Shown here: piece after piece, positions 22,978-32,861 of the stretch
Numbering within the stretch: the first letter of the stretch is position 1
Layout of the letters: each line of letters opens with the position of its first letter
Assembly (NCBI GenBank): GCA_964035575.1
Contig: OZ037840.1
Span: 372,001-436,000, forward strand
DNA from: Rhynchopus sp. YZ270_cl-10
Lineage: Eukaryota; Euglenozoa; Diplonemea; Diplonemida; Diplonemidae
Reading direction: 5' to 3'
DNA length: 64,000 bases
The notes under the pieces: model-generated
The model's input: the letters and a program-made list of their open reading frames with translations, nothing else
Database searches by the model: none
What the model was told of the DNA's origin: nothing
Translations under genes and position numbers: made by a program

Positions 22978-23195
22978 TGGTGTGGCTGAAAGGGGGTGCT
23001 ATTTTTGTGCTATTTTGTTGGTGTGGCCGACGACCCCAAAATAGCACAAAATAGCACAAAATAGCACCTCCCTTCAGCCACACCAAAAAATCCAGATGCC
23101 CAGAATAGCAGAAAATATAGCAGAAAAATAGCACCCCCTTTCAGCCACACCATTTTGTGCTACTTTCTGCTATGTTGGGGTCGTCGGCCACACCA
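22978..23195. mobile_element. Inverted-repeat element cluster, 218 bp
   Basis: It begins TGGTGTGGCTGAAAG and ends GTCGTCGGCCACACCA, flanked by a 5-bp direct repeat ATGAT (22973-22977 and 23196-23200). Inside are further inverse copies of TGGTGTGGCCGACGACCCC and repeated AAAATAGCAC units, as if two or three related elements had nested. It lies about 145 bp upstream of the helicase start. No coding capacity. Confidence 0.75.
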
Positions 23196-23200
23196 ATGAT

Positions 23201-23721
23201 TGCATGCCACTTAGCATATTTCCCTGGGGGGGAAAAAAAGAGGAAGACCCCTTTCTTTGAAATACCACCTCTCATACAACACCCACAGATGAATCAACAG
23301 CACCCAACCTTTAAAGACTGGGAGGCTAATAGGTATTCTTTCATCCTCCGGAAAGAGCAATGACAGAATTTTTCTTTTTTTTTCCTTTTTTTTAAAAAAG
23401 AGGGTTAACTTCTAATGAAGCACCAATCCTTCTATACGTTCCTTGTACTGACACAACAACAGAATCAATAAACAGATGAAATAACAGAAAAACTGGGGTG
23501 GATGAATTGCACCCCCACCCCCACTCTGTGGCAAATACGTGACGTAACCCCTCCACGTACCGCGTAGTATACGTTAAAATACGTATAATACGTACGATAT
23601 GTATTTAAAAAAACCGCTATGTGTCACCATACGTATCTGCCACCCCAGACCACCCCAGACCACCCCAGACCACCCCACACCCCACACCCCCACCCCTTCT
23701 CTCTTACTCCCCTAGATAGGA
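23201..23721. other. Intergenic with small tandem repeats
   Basis: Contains several ACGTATA/TACGT palindromic strings (about 23568-23605) and a short GACCACCCCA tandem repeat (23642-23686). No gene seen. Confidence 0.6.
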
Positions 23722-24654
23722 TCAAAAGATGGAGTCAAAGGCTTCAATCTGCTTCGTTCTCGTGGAGGCACCGCTCTTCACAGACCCTTTGAAGAAAGAC
23801 GCGACGCTTGATATACTGCTACCTCGGCTTAGCCTTCTTGATGTCTCGCTTGCACGCCGTGCTGCACGCTGTGGGGTCGGCATGACCTCTGGTGGCTTGG
23901 CAAGGCAGGCGAGGAGGTAGGCACGCTTGGAGGCTTCGTCTTTGGAGCATGCGGCTCGACCCTTTGTTTCCTTCGCTTCAACTGTCGTCAGGGAAGGTAC
24001 CGGAGGCATCGGGGAAAAAAACGCCGGCGGTGGCTTTGGGATATGCAGCGCTGCTTTCCCCGCCCGCTTCTGCCTCCCCGTTGTGCTTACACAGCCGCTT
24101 TTTTGGGCGTTTGCGTACCGTCGTAATAGATGCGCCATCTCTCCTTGTCTGCTATTTCTTGCAGCAGACATTGGAGAGTCTTGGTTTAAATTTCCGTATT
24201 GTTCCGTAGGAGCTCCGGCGGAGAGGAGGAGGTTGGCGGTTGCAGTTTGTCCAGCTCGCGCTGCGCAGTTCAGAGGTTGATCCGCTCCCAACAGCGCAAC
24301 TGGGGCGCCGAACTTCAACAATTCAGACAGAACCTCCACATGGCCATTCTGTGCCGCAAAGGTCGCTGCAGCGTGAAGATGACTCCCCCAGATGTGTGGA
24401 GGGGCCCGCTTGGACCGTCCAGTACTTAGCATCGTTCGCACTACTCTGGTATGACCATTGGCAGATGCCTTTCGAAGCGCGGCAGCCCACCAGGTGCAAG
24501 AAGGGTGGACACAACGGCAGGCGCTCAGAACGGCATCAACATCCCCTAATGAAGCTGCTTTGACAAGGCGGGCGGAGTCTGACCCTGCATGCAGCGCTGC
24601 CCTTCGTGGAGGTTGATACTCATCTATGATAGTATCACAGCGGGGTCGGAGCAT
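23722..24654 (-). CDS. Ankyrin-repeat protein
   Basis: 310-residue single-exon protein. Residues about 25-180 carry ankyrin-type helices: ARLVKAASLGDVDAVLSAC, RKASANGHTRVVRTMLSTG, FAAQNGHVEVLSELLKFGAP, CAARAGQTATANLLLSAGAP and SAARNSRQGEMAHLLRRYA. That makes roughly four to five repeats with typical G-H/T-x-x-x-V and LL-x-x-GA endings. The C-terminal third is basic and Ser-rich (RRLSRGSSISSVASFFKGS), probably disordered. Ankyrin repeats mediate protein binding; the partner is unknown. The start is the first ATG of the frame. A T-run-rich region follows upstream. Confidence 0.8.
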   Translation of the reverse strand: MLRPRCDTIIDEYQPPRRAALHAGSDSARLVKAASLGDVDAVLSACRCVHPSCTWWAAALRKASANGHTRVVRTMLSTGRSKRAPPHIWGSHLHAAATFAAQNGHVEVLSELLKFGAPVALLGADQPLNCAARAGQTATANLLLSAGAPTEQYGNLNQDSPMSAARNSRQGEMAHLLRRYANAQKSGCVSTTGRQKRAGKAALHIPKPPPAFFSPMPPVPSLTTVEAKETKGRAACSKDEASKRAYLLACLAKPPEVMPTPQRAARRASETSRRLSRGSSISSVASFFKGSVKSGASTRTKQIEAFDSIF

Positions 24655-25155
24655 GGTAGAAAAAAAAATGGGGTTAAATAAAACGCAATGTCACTAAAGG
24701 CCCCCCTTTATTTTGGTTGGAAAAGAAGATGTAAAAGGATTGAAATGATTTTTTTTTTTTTTTTGCGTCTTTTTTTCTGACGAAAATAACCTAAAATAGA
24801 TTGGTTGGATTTGTTGATTTGTTCGAATGTCAGTGGATTTTGTGTTTATTTTGAGAATTGTGTAAGTGACGTTGAGGGGTAGAGAAGGGTAGTTCTGTGG
24901 GGGGGAAATGTGGAAAGTGGGGTTTATTTGAAGCAATAAGTAAAGCATTTCAACACAATAGGGTTGATTGGTGTTCCCGAAAGGGCCCATATTGACAGGT
25001 CCTTGACACAAGGTTTACAGGGGAAAATGACACACCCCCCTATATTGACATGTCCTTGACATGTCGTTGACATGTCCCCGACAGCAGATCGGTAACACCA
25101 TTGATGCCAAAACCTCCCCCCTTATTATGCAATCAATAAATTGGCAGCATAGGTA
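24655..25155. other. Intergenic, nothing recognised
   Basis: AT-rich, with a cluster of TGACATGTCC-type strings at 25045-25080. No gene, RNA gene or element boundary seen before the target duplication at 25156. Confidence 0.6.
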
Positions 25156-25396
25156 TAGGGGATCAGTGCTGACGCTAAGGAAAAAGCCGGTCATATATGA
25201 CCAAAAAAAAAAAGGGAAAAAAAAGTCTGAAAATATGCCGGTCATATATGACCGGTCATATATGACCGGTATTGGGTGGGTGGGCAGGGTGGGGTAGGGG
25301 ATGGTCGGAAGTCCCCCCCAGTTGGCACCTCACACGAGCCTCTGAGAGTGACCAGAAATGGCCTCATGAACAAAGTGACCCCGTCACAGCCAGAAC

Positions 25397-25500
25397 GCGA
25401 CTCAATTGGTCAAATGCCGAAGGAAAAGGAAGCAGGCAGCGTGGCGAAATAATAAAAGTAGCGTACCGTGCGCCTGCGGCGCAAGCTTATCGTAATTGCA
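25397..25500. repeat. Copy of the 6-7.6 kb inverted-repeat arm
   Basis: From GACTCAATTGGTCAAA through GTACCGTGCGCCTGCGGCGC this matches 7266-7350 in the same orientation. It shows that the two hAT-type elements share an internal module. Shorter GTACCGTGCGCCTGCGGCGC matches occur at about 26560 and 27170. Confidence 0.8.
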
Positions 25501-26288
25501 TGACACGGTACTGGGTACTGAGCCCAAAAGTGGACGACATCTAAAAATTTCCGCCTGCGGCGCGGCAGCCCTTGACCCATTTTCACCCTTTTCTTGTTCA
25601 GTCGGCAGGATCACTTGGCCCTTCACCATACACTGATGTTAACCAAAAGCCAAGAACTTGTCCATTTCGTCAAATTGACCCCACCACAGCGCGGACGGAT
25701 TCCAAAAACCCCACAAACTAGCTTCTTCAGGTCTTTCGCGCGCGAAGCGCGCGAAAAATTTTTTTGACCACCTCACCCCCCCTAAGGTCAAAAAAACCGG
25801 TTCCTAAAAAAACCTCTGAAAAGGGCATGAAAAAAAAAAAAAATCAAAAAAAAAAAAAAAAATATGACCGGCTAGCAGGCTTTGCGCTAACTTCTGTCCT
25901 TTGTCCCGGGATTTTTGGATATTTTTGTGGTGCGTTTTTTTTTTTGCAAACCGGGGTTTCCTTACTGGGGGGGGCCGAATAAACGAGGTAATTCGAATAA
26001 AGCACGTACGTCGAATAAAGCACGCATTTGAAAAATGGGTTTTTTGCTTTTTTTTCCGTCGAATAAAGCACGTACGTGTTTTATTCGACTTTTTGAACTT
26101 TTCCTGTGTTGTGACAAGGTAGTTCGTATTTTGTGAAAATTTTAGTCGCTGAAATTTTGTCCATTTTTCCGTATATCCCCCACCACAAGCCGGGATTGGC
26201 TCGGAAATGCAACAAAATCACCTCTTGGGCGAAAAAAAAATCGAAAAAAAATTGTGACTGGAAAAACTTTCCAAAAAGTTCAAAAAGG

Positions 26289-26316
26289 CGAATAAAGCAC
26301 GTACGTGCTTTATTCG
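26289..26316. repeat. Perfect palindrome built on GCACGTACGTGC
   Basis: A 28-bp perfect palindrome centred on GCACGTACGTGC with AATAAA/TTTATT arms. Related half or imperfect copies occur at 25992-26033, 26058-26091 and 26370-26398, all inside the 25164-27495 element. Confidence 0.8.
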
Positions 26317-27503
26317 CCTTTTCGAACTTTTTTTTTTTTTTAAACCTCAGGATCTGAAGTGTAGGGACGCCTAATAAAACACGTACGTGCTTTATTCGAC
26401 CCCCCCCCCCAGTAAGAAAACCAGAGAATCTCATATTTCATAGTAAGGGTACTTTAGCGTGTTTTCACACACACATGTGACCCCACCGTGGAGAGCAATC
26501 GGCTCGCGCGATCAAAAGAAAGCAGAGAAGAGGGAAAAGAAAAAAAGAAAAAAGTTGGGTACCGTGCGCCTGCGGCGCTACCTGTTCCTACCCTCCTTTA
26601 TGTTTAAACATGATGTACTTATGTACGTGTTCATTTTATTTTGAGTACGACTCCACATCCCCCTGAGGATGATCCCCCCTCCCTCACGGATAAAGATTGA
26701 TTAGGACGCCATGGGGCACACCCCCTCCGAGGCCATAACCGTCCTGGGTTTTCTCACTCTTCTCTGTGGTCACTGAAACCCCACCGCCATCACTACGTTA
26801 CCGATAGCTTCTTCAGTACGTTGGGTTTTCAGACCTGAAAATAACCCTTGTTTATGAGTATGGGCTCATGTTTTGTCAAATTTTAAGTCGCTGCATTTTT
26901 GTCCATTTTTCCGTACATCCCCCACCACAATCCGGGATTGGTTCGGAAATGCAACAAAACGACCTCTTGGCGGGAAAAAGCCACAGGAAATTTACGCACT
27001 TTTTGCGAACAGGGGTTTCCTTACTAAAACCAGAGGAATCTCATCGTTCAGAGTAAGAGTACTTTAGAGTGTTTTTGCACACACATGTGACCCCACCGTG
27101 GAGAGCAATCGGCTCGTGCAATCAAAAGAAAGCAGAAAAAAGGGAAAAATAAAAAGACAAAAGTTGGGTACCGTGCGCCTGCGGCGCTACCTGTCCCAGT
27201 CAAAACACCACAATTTCATCTGAATTTGGGTTTTCAGACCTGAAAATGCCCCTTGTTTAAGAGGATGGGTTCATATTTTGTGAAAATTTAAGTCACTAAA
27301 ATTTTGTCCATTTTCCCGAATATGCCCCACCACAGCGCGGGATTGGCTCGGAAATGCCACAAAACACTGTTTTTTCACCCCCTGACGCACAACTATTTGA
27401 GGTGCGTTTTTTTGGTCCCGAAACACGATTTTTCAGATTTTTTTCCAAAAGTTAGCGCGAAGCCTGCCGGCTAGCCGGCCTTAGCGTCAGCACTGTAGGG
27501 GAT

Positions 27504-28012
27504 CAACAAAAAAATGTTGTCAACTTTCTTTGTAAAGATAAAGTGAAGATGAAACACATCAAAAGATCAAAAAAAAAAAAAAAACAGAAGGGAACTTCAA
27601 TAACCCATCTTTCTTTATGGTGAATGAAAACAAAAATTTTATTAAATTTTGTTTGATTAAATTTATAGACTACTATCACTAGAACTTCTATTTAAAAAAG
27701 GGGGAGGAAGGGAAATCTGTGGTGCTGGGATGAAATCAGATCACTTAAGAGAGCGGTAACGGTAGGTCAAAGATTCTTTTTCTTTTTTTTTTTTTTTGAG
27801 TTGCTTTTTTTTTTTTGCTCTTTTTTTCTGCGATTCTTTCCAAAAAAATAGGATAGGGATAACAGCATGGACAAGGGAAAAGACTTCCCACAGTCTGATG
27901 AACGGGGGGGGAGGGGAAGGGGGATGGAGAGACATTCCGTTCTGATTTGACGCATCTACGTACAATTCGTATCGACTAACAAACACACACACACCGTACT
28001 CCCCACAGCCAT
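27504..28012. other. Intergenic with dispersed repeat
   Basis: AT-rich. A copy of the TAGACTACTATCACTAGA repeat lies at about 27667-27684. T-runs and G-runs follow. No gene seen before the putative terminal exon at 28013. Confidence 0.5.
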
Positions 28013-28620
28013 TTATTTTGATAATTTGTTGGAATAGTGTAGTTGCCTCGGTTGTGTTGCCACAGTTTGTGCAATATCCACTGTCCATTCTTTTTTTTTG
28101 CTATTGTCGTTTTGAACAATATTCTGCATCTGGACATCAGAATTACCCAAAAAAAAAAAATTGATTTTAAAAGTTTAAACACGACGGGAGGAAGTAAATG
28201 ACTTTGCCTTGTGGTTTTTTTTTTGTGGATTCACCGCTTACAACGGTGAAACCACAAGTCAACTTCATTTACCTTACCGTCGTACACCCTTCCTTGATGG
28301 AACATACACTGTATGCCATTAAGGAACCACCCCAGACCTGATATCACCTGCACCACATAATAAATGTGGGTTTTCTCCCTGCACTGTTTTTCCCCTTTTT
28401 GGAGATAGTCCTTTTTTTTTGGGAAAAAGAAAAGGGGAAAAAAAAGTAAAAGTTGATTACGCCTTTGGGACGCAGACACTGGAAATAGAAACTTAACAAC
28501 TCATCACAACGATAAAACCCCATGAGAAGAGGTTGTGGTGAAACGCACACACCTCGACCTGTTTGGTGAGGAGGTAGCTCTGCAGCGCGGATTCATCCCC
28601 AGAACCGCAAAGTGTGTTCA
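28013..28620 (-). CDS. Tentative multi-exon gene, unknown product
   Basis: No long frame exists, but three short minus-strand stretches join in phase with plausible splice sites. Exon A ends at 28553 (reading ...GDESALQSYLLTKQVE) before GTGTGTG. Exon B is 28347-28273 (VISGLGWFLNGIQCMFHQGR onwards) after a GTGCAG acceptor and before GTAAAT; GTAAGG five bases upstream is an alternative donor. Exon C is 28129-28013 (MQNIVQNDNSKKKEWTVDIA... to a TAA stop) after GATGTCCAG. Three consecutive phase-0 joins without a stop support a real gene. The 5' end is not found. I do not recognise the protein. Part of exon C resembles sequence at 18160-18200, so a decayed copy is also possible. Confidence 0.35.
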
Positions 28621-28656
28621 AAATGCTTCTATTTCCCCCTTCATTTCATGAGGTGA

Positions 28657-28815
28657 AAAAGTGTCACGTTGTCGTTCCCTCACCCCCCCTTTCTTGTAGT
28701 TGTTTGATGCGTTGACGCTTCCACACACTAAAAATCATCTGTTGGGTGGTGGTGTTGCGGAGCACGGTTGGGTGAGTGAACGACGTTGACACTTTCCGCT
28801 CACAAAGTAGTGTGC
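28657..28815. repeat. Dispersed repeat, longer copy
   Basis: Matches helicase intron 1 (22130-22202) from GTGTCACGTTGTCGTTCCC through GATGCGTTGACGCTTCCACA to CAAAGTAGTGTGCG. It carries about 83 bp absent from the other copy. On the minus strand it contains a frame with WKRQRIKQLQE, so it may derive from an exon. Confidence 0.75.
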
Positions 28816-28976
28816 GTAAATAAAAAAAAAAAAAAATAAAAAAGCGAAACAAGCATCTCCTCAGTCCTCCCTCCCAAATGTGGTAGAATTTCCACATTTA
28901 AAAAATCTTCGTTTCTTTTTTTTGTTGTATTAGTGTAGACCCGGACATTCCCCTCAGTAGCATTTCCCTATTTTGT

Positions 28977-29336
28977 TTACTTCCCGAAAACTTGTTGCGC
29001 CCTTTTTCTGACTTCTTCGAAATCGATCATCCCCACTCGAGGCTGGTCTGAAGCCTTCTTCGGCGGTGCATTGTCTTCGACGAGAACTACTGTACCACGC
29101 CCTTCCTTTTCTGCACGCTTCTGTGCACGCGCCGCAGCCTTTTCATCCGCCTTCTGTTGCCGTGCTTCCTCTGCCTTGCGGAATACTATCTCCATGTTCA
29201 CCTGCAGGCCTCCAGAGAGCTGTTCTTTCCTCGCATCGCGTACTGACATCTCTTTGTGCCTAAACGTACGCCGTGTGGTCGAATTTGTGTTAGTCTTTTT
29301 GTTTTTATCACGTTTGTTCCGCGACCAAGGTCCCAT
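28977..29336 (-). CDS. Small charged protein, unknown
   Basis: 119-residue frame starting at an ATG in AGGATGGG context just after an A-run on the coding strand. The N-terminus is very basic (MGPWSRNKRDKNKK). The centre is a long charged helix rich in Ala/Lys/Arg/Glu (EIVFRKAEEARQQKADEKAA), likely a coiled coil or single alpha-helix. The C-terminus is RVGMIDFEEVRKRAQQVFGK. The consistent amino-acid texture and lack of low complexity after residue 30 favour a real gene. I cannot name the family. The frame stays open upstream through the A-run, but that part is low complexity. Confidence 0.6.
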   Translation of the reverse strand: MGPWSRNKRDKNKKTNTNSTTRRTFRHKEMSVRDARKEQLSGGLQVNMEIVFRKAEEARQQKADEKAAARAQKRAEKEGRGTVVLVEDNAPPKKASDQPRVGMIDFEEVRKRAQQVFGK

Positions 29337-29725
29337 CCTATTTTTTTTTTTTTTTTTTTTTTTTTTTGCTAAAAAATACACCCTGTGTAGTGAGGAGGTT
29401 GTTTGAGGAGAAAGGAGCCCAAATATTACCCCCAAAAAAAAAATAAGAATATGGTACTCCTGATAACCCCATTTTGCGTACTTGTTGCGCACTTTGTGCA
29501 CGGAAAAAAAAAATACAGGAATACCCTATTGCGTACTTGTTGCGTACATAGTGCGTAGTTGTTGCGTACTTGGTATTTTTTATTTCAGGAGCACCAGAAT
29601 ATATCACAAATAAACAAGTTCCGTTGGTTTGAGAGGGGGTAACAAATTGAAACCTCCGTTAGTATGGGGTGGGAATTGAATGCCATCAAAGTTGACTTGA
29701 AATACAAATCCCTCTCGTGAACAGT
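29337..29725. other. Intergenic with GCGTACTTGTTGCG repeats
   Basis: Several copies of GCGTACTTGTTGCGTA-like units lie at 29475-29570, separated by poly-T/poly-A runs. No gene seen. Confidence 0.6.
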
Positions 29726-29815
29726 GTACCTTTGGTACAAATGACCGGCTGTCCCGAGGGTGGACACCCAAACCATGCAGTCCTACATTCCTTTTCGTGG
29801 TTTACATCTGATTTG
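29726..29815. repeat. Dispersed repeat, uninterrupted copy
   Basis: Contiguous version of the repeat whose halves lie at 1-62 and about 459-525. It runs from GTGTACC and ACCGGCTGTCCCGAGGG to TTTTCGTGGTTTACATCTG. It is preceded by GTTGACTTGAAATACAA, also found near 18070. Confidence 0.6.
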
Positions 29816-30797
29816 TGCTACTCCCGCTTCCACTCATCAACCAGATGAACAGGGATCATTGCGAACAAGGACATGAATCCTGTGTGATGTACAGTTACCA
29901 AATGATATAAAGGGGAGGATTTAGTTGAGTGAAAGACAGGGGGGTAAATCAAATCTGGGAGAAGGGAGGGATGGGGGAGGGGTACTCTTTTTAATTCAGT
30001 GAAACGAAGGCATAGGGAAACAAAACGGGTGGGGAATAAGGACGGGAAGAAATTTTCTTTTTTTTTGATTTTAGACTACTATCACGGGATAGCAGCCGCA
30101 AATTTTTTCTTCTCCACGAAATCCTTAAAAAATCAGGACGGGAGGGGGGGAGGGGGGAGAAAACACACACCAAAAAGTTTGTTAAATGAGCCTCCATCAT
30201 CGGAATGGCAAAATAGTACTATGATCACAAAAAATAAAATTGACAAAAAATAATCCCTCAAAAATAAATAAATAAAAAGGTTACCACGCAATCTATGCAA
30301 CGCGAAATAGTCGTACCAGGAGAATGTGCATGCAAGCGGATCTTTGTTTCTTTTTTCCCATGACAAATATTATCTTAACCGACTATATAACAACGCTTGA
30401 ATAACATAAGAATCGGGGGAATGGACGACGGGAAGAGGGAAATCGAAAACTGGGAAATGCGTAAAATTTACACAAAAGGATTCTGCGCAAAAAAAATGGC
30501 GAGTATGCTTTCGGGAAAAGACTCCATAGCCCGTCCTTACACTTGAGCACAAAACAAGACATGTTTGTCACAAACACAACGAGAGTTTTACAGAAAACAC
30601 AAAAAGAAAAAGAAGGGAAAAAAACAGGGAAATAGGTAAACGTTGTAGTGGAAAATAGGGGAGGGATACTTCGTGCATCGGGGAAGTGACGGAGTTTGGT
30701 TTGTGCGTCAAAGACGGGAATTAACAAAAGCCGATATGGCTGTGGTGATTGTCCGTGCTGTCGACACAACAAACTGCCCACCGATGTGCTGCCCCAC
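29816..30797. other. Intergenic with dispersed repeat
   Basis: AT-rich. A copy of the TAGACTACTATCAC repeat with GATAGCAGCCGCAAATTTTT lies at about 30073-30105, in the same orientation as the copies at 22 kb and 27.7 kb. No gene seen. Confidence 0.6.
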
Positions 30798-32030
30798 CTA
30801 CGCAAGCGTGAAGCGGTACATGCGGCTGTCGTGCTCTGTGATGGAGTCGGTGGTGAACTGGCCTGCCACCTTCACAAGGTCCTTCTGCTGGTACAGGTCA
30901 CGCACAGACACAGTGTCCGTTGCCGCAAACCCAAAGTCGGTGAAGGTGAACGTCACAGTCGCAGCAGTCGTGGTGTTGCTAATGGCCAGTGCTGCCTGGT
31001 CCTTGTCACCAAGCATCTTCCCCCACACCTGGAACCCGGCAGGCTTCTCGTTCACAAGACGTCCCGGATGGCCTGCCCACGTCTGCGACACAGACAGCAC
31101 CTCCTTGTTGCTGATGATGTCCCACACACGGCTCACAATCGCGTCGTTCGTCACGTCAAAGCCAAGGATGAGAGGGCTCGAGGTGATCACCCAAGCAGAG
31201 AAGTGCGAGCGGTCCTCTGCGTAGTTCGCAAGGTTCCCCACCTCAAGCATGTCGGGGTACGCCCATGTGCCTGGGCGGGAGAGGGGAGGGTTGCCCTGGA
31301 ACTTTGTTGTCGTCTGCAGGTTGCTGAAGATGCTTCTCCAGCTGCTTTGGATGTCTGTGGAGGAGCGGAAGAAGTTGTACGCACAGTCCGACACACCAGA
31401 GTCACCCTTGCAGGGCGCGTCTCCTGTCGTCTGCCCAGGCACGGTGCCTCCCCAGTGGCAGTTCTCAATCATGATCGGGCGTCCTGTCGCGTTCAGCAGC
31501 TGTGCCCACTGTGTCAGGTTCCGGAACTGTCCACACCCATCCAGCTTCACACCGTCGAAGCCGTACTCCGCAACTGCCTTCGCAGACTGCTCCATGTGCT
31601 TCTCGATGTAGCTCGCACCTGTGAACTTCTTCTCGGCACAGATGCAGTTGTTCATGTACCACCCCACCTTCAGGTTCTTGCTGTGTCCGTGGTCCGTCAT
31701 CGCCTTCATGTCGGGGAACGTCGCCTTGTTGATGAGCGGGATGCCGTCAGCGTCGTGGAAGGAGCCGTTCAGCCCAGTGCCACACGCCTGCCAGTTGTCG
31801 TCAAGACCAATGTTCACGAACCCGAGGTCCGCAATGCTGGTGAGCTTCCCGTCAACGGAGTGCTTGCGAACAGACACTGCATCCATGACACCCTCCATCA
31901 GTGTCTGGTTCACCTTGGCATGGTAGCAGTTCCACGAGCGCCACCCCATAGGGGGCAGAAGACCTATCCCGTTGTCAACGGCAGACGCACTCCCGGCAAG
32001 CAGCAGCAGCAGCGACGAGGCGACACGCAT
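30798..32030 (-). CDS. Secreted GH27 alpha-galactosidase
   Basis: 410-residue glycoside hydrolase family 27 protein that removes terminal alpha-1,6-galactose from oligosaccharides and galactomannans. The start at 32030 opens a textbook signal peptide (MRVASSLLLLLAGSASA). An upstream in-frame ATG at 32150 would bury it, so I reject that start. Family motifs: LPPMGWRSWN (25-34), GLDDNWQ (75-81), GVKLDGCGQF with the nucleophile Asp164, IENCHWGG (188-195) and FRSSTDI with the probable acid/base Asp226. A C-terminal beta-sandwich domain follows (about 310-410). Length is typical of the family. Several N-x-S/T sites fit secretion or lysosomal targeting. Codon choice is GC-rich and even, unlike the flanking DNA. 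Single exon, complete. Confidence 0.93.
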   Translation of the reverse strand: MRVASSLLLLLAGSASAVDNGIGLLPPMGWRSWNCYHAKVNQTLMEGVMDAVSVRKHSVDGKLTSIADLGFVNIGLDDNWQACGTGLNGSFHDADGIPLINKATFPDMKAMTDHGHSKNLKVGWYMNNCICAEKKFTGASYIEKHMEQSAKAVAEYGFDGVKLDGCGQFRNLTQWAQLLNATGRPIMIENCHWGGTVPGQTTGDAPCKGDSGVSDCAYNFFRSSTDIQSSWRSIFSNLQTTTKFQGNPPLSRPGTWAYPDMLEVGNLANYAEDRSHFSAWVITSSPLILGFDVTNDAIVSRVWDIISNKEVLSVSQTWAGHPGRLVNEKPAGFQVWGKMLGDKDQAALAISNTTTAATVTFTFTDFGFAATDTVSVRDLYQQKDLVKVAGQFTTDSITEHDSRMYRFTLA

Positions 32031-32861
32031 CTTGTGTTGTTTGTTATAAAGTGCTATAGTCTGTGATATGTTGTGGAACATCACGGGGCAAGAAGGAGGA
32101 TGCAGGGGAAATTTACACTTACATATGTAGGGGTACGGAAGGGGAACCAAAATTAGTAATACGGGGAAAGCAACATAAAACTCGACTCTTACAGTCGCAA
32201 ACTAATCTTGATTACTCGACTAGAAAAAGGGGGGAAGATTATTTTCGTTGAACGCAGCCAAAAACAGTGTATGAGATCTGAATTTTGGCGCAAGTGATTT
32301 TTAGAGGAGAGGAGAAAATAGTCGGTATCAGGCGATTAAACGTTGGCTTTATTACTCGCGTTTCTAATAACACTACGTGTAAGTAACCATTCAACCTACA
32401 GAGTGCTTCCACAAAGCTTACAGAATAAGACGTTTATAATAATGCATGTTGACTACAAAAAACAAAAAATCAGCACTTACCGTCTGGTGAAAGGGGGGTG
32501 TTTCGCACTTTTTCCTCACTTCACCTCACTTTTCCGCAACTGTTGCACACTTTTTGCACGATATTCGCACATAATCGGAACCGGGTGAAAAGGAACAAAG
32601 GCTGGTATCGGGTGCGCGATCTCCGTAAGCGCTGCGGTATGACCGCGCCCCGGTCACAACGTAGGGTTCCGAGTGCCACACCTACCACATGCACCCTTTC
32701 CACCCACAATACAACCGCCCTAACTTGTCGGTTTTTCAACACCTAACCATCTTCCAACGCACTTAATTGGACTGGGAATCAGTTCAACAAGCAACTAAAA
32801 ATACAAAAAGCAATAAACTTTTTCAGGGTCTCCTTCACAATACTTCCACACAAGCCTTCCA
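32031..32861. other. Spacer between alpha-galactosidase and satellite
   Basis: Promoter side of the alpha-galactosidase gene and left flank of the satellite. No gene or repeat copy is recognised. The last bases grade into a degenerate first satellite unit (CATTCAAAAGCATCGG). Confidence 0.6.

Larger units (their letters stand above)
25164..27495. mobile_element. hAT-type non-autonomous DNA transposon, 2.3 kb
   Basis: Perfect 17-bp inverted ends, CAGTGCTGACGCTAAGG (25164-25180) and its complement (27479-27495), are flanked by a perfect 8-bp direct repeat TAGGGGAT (25156-25163 and 27496-27503). No transposase frame is present. A second, inner inverted pair (GGCTAGCAGGCTTTGCGCTA at about 25869, inverse at about 27453-27476) lies inside. 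The interior is built of repeats: a block with ATGTGACCCCACCGTGGAGA at 26475 and 27086 (611 bp apart), three copies of a GTCCATTTT...GGGATTGG block (about 26158, 26900, 27307), TATATGACC palindromes and AATAAAGCACGTACGTGC palindromes. Confidence 0.9.

Noticed and set aside
27741-28088. 115-codon minus frame as a single-exon gene
   Set aside because: Ends in Lys/Ser runs from T-runs and reads across the exon C candidate in another frame; composition is not protein-like.
30673-32066. Plus-strand frames of 183 and 456 codons opposite the alpha-galactosidase
   Set aside because: Antisense shadows of a clearly identified GC-rich gene.
32030-32150. Alternative alpha-galactosidase start at 32150
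   Set aside because: It would place 40 extra residues before a canonical signal peptide, which must be at the N-terminus to work.
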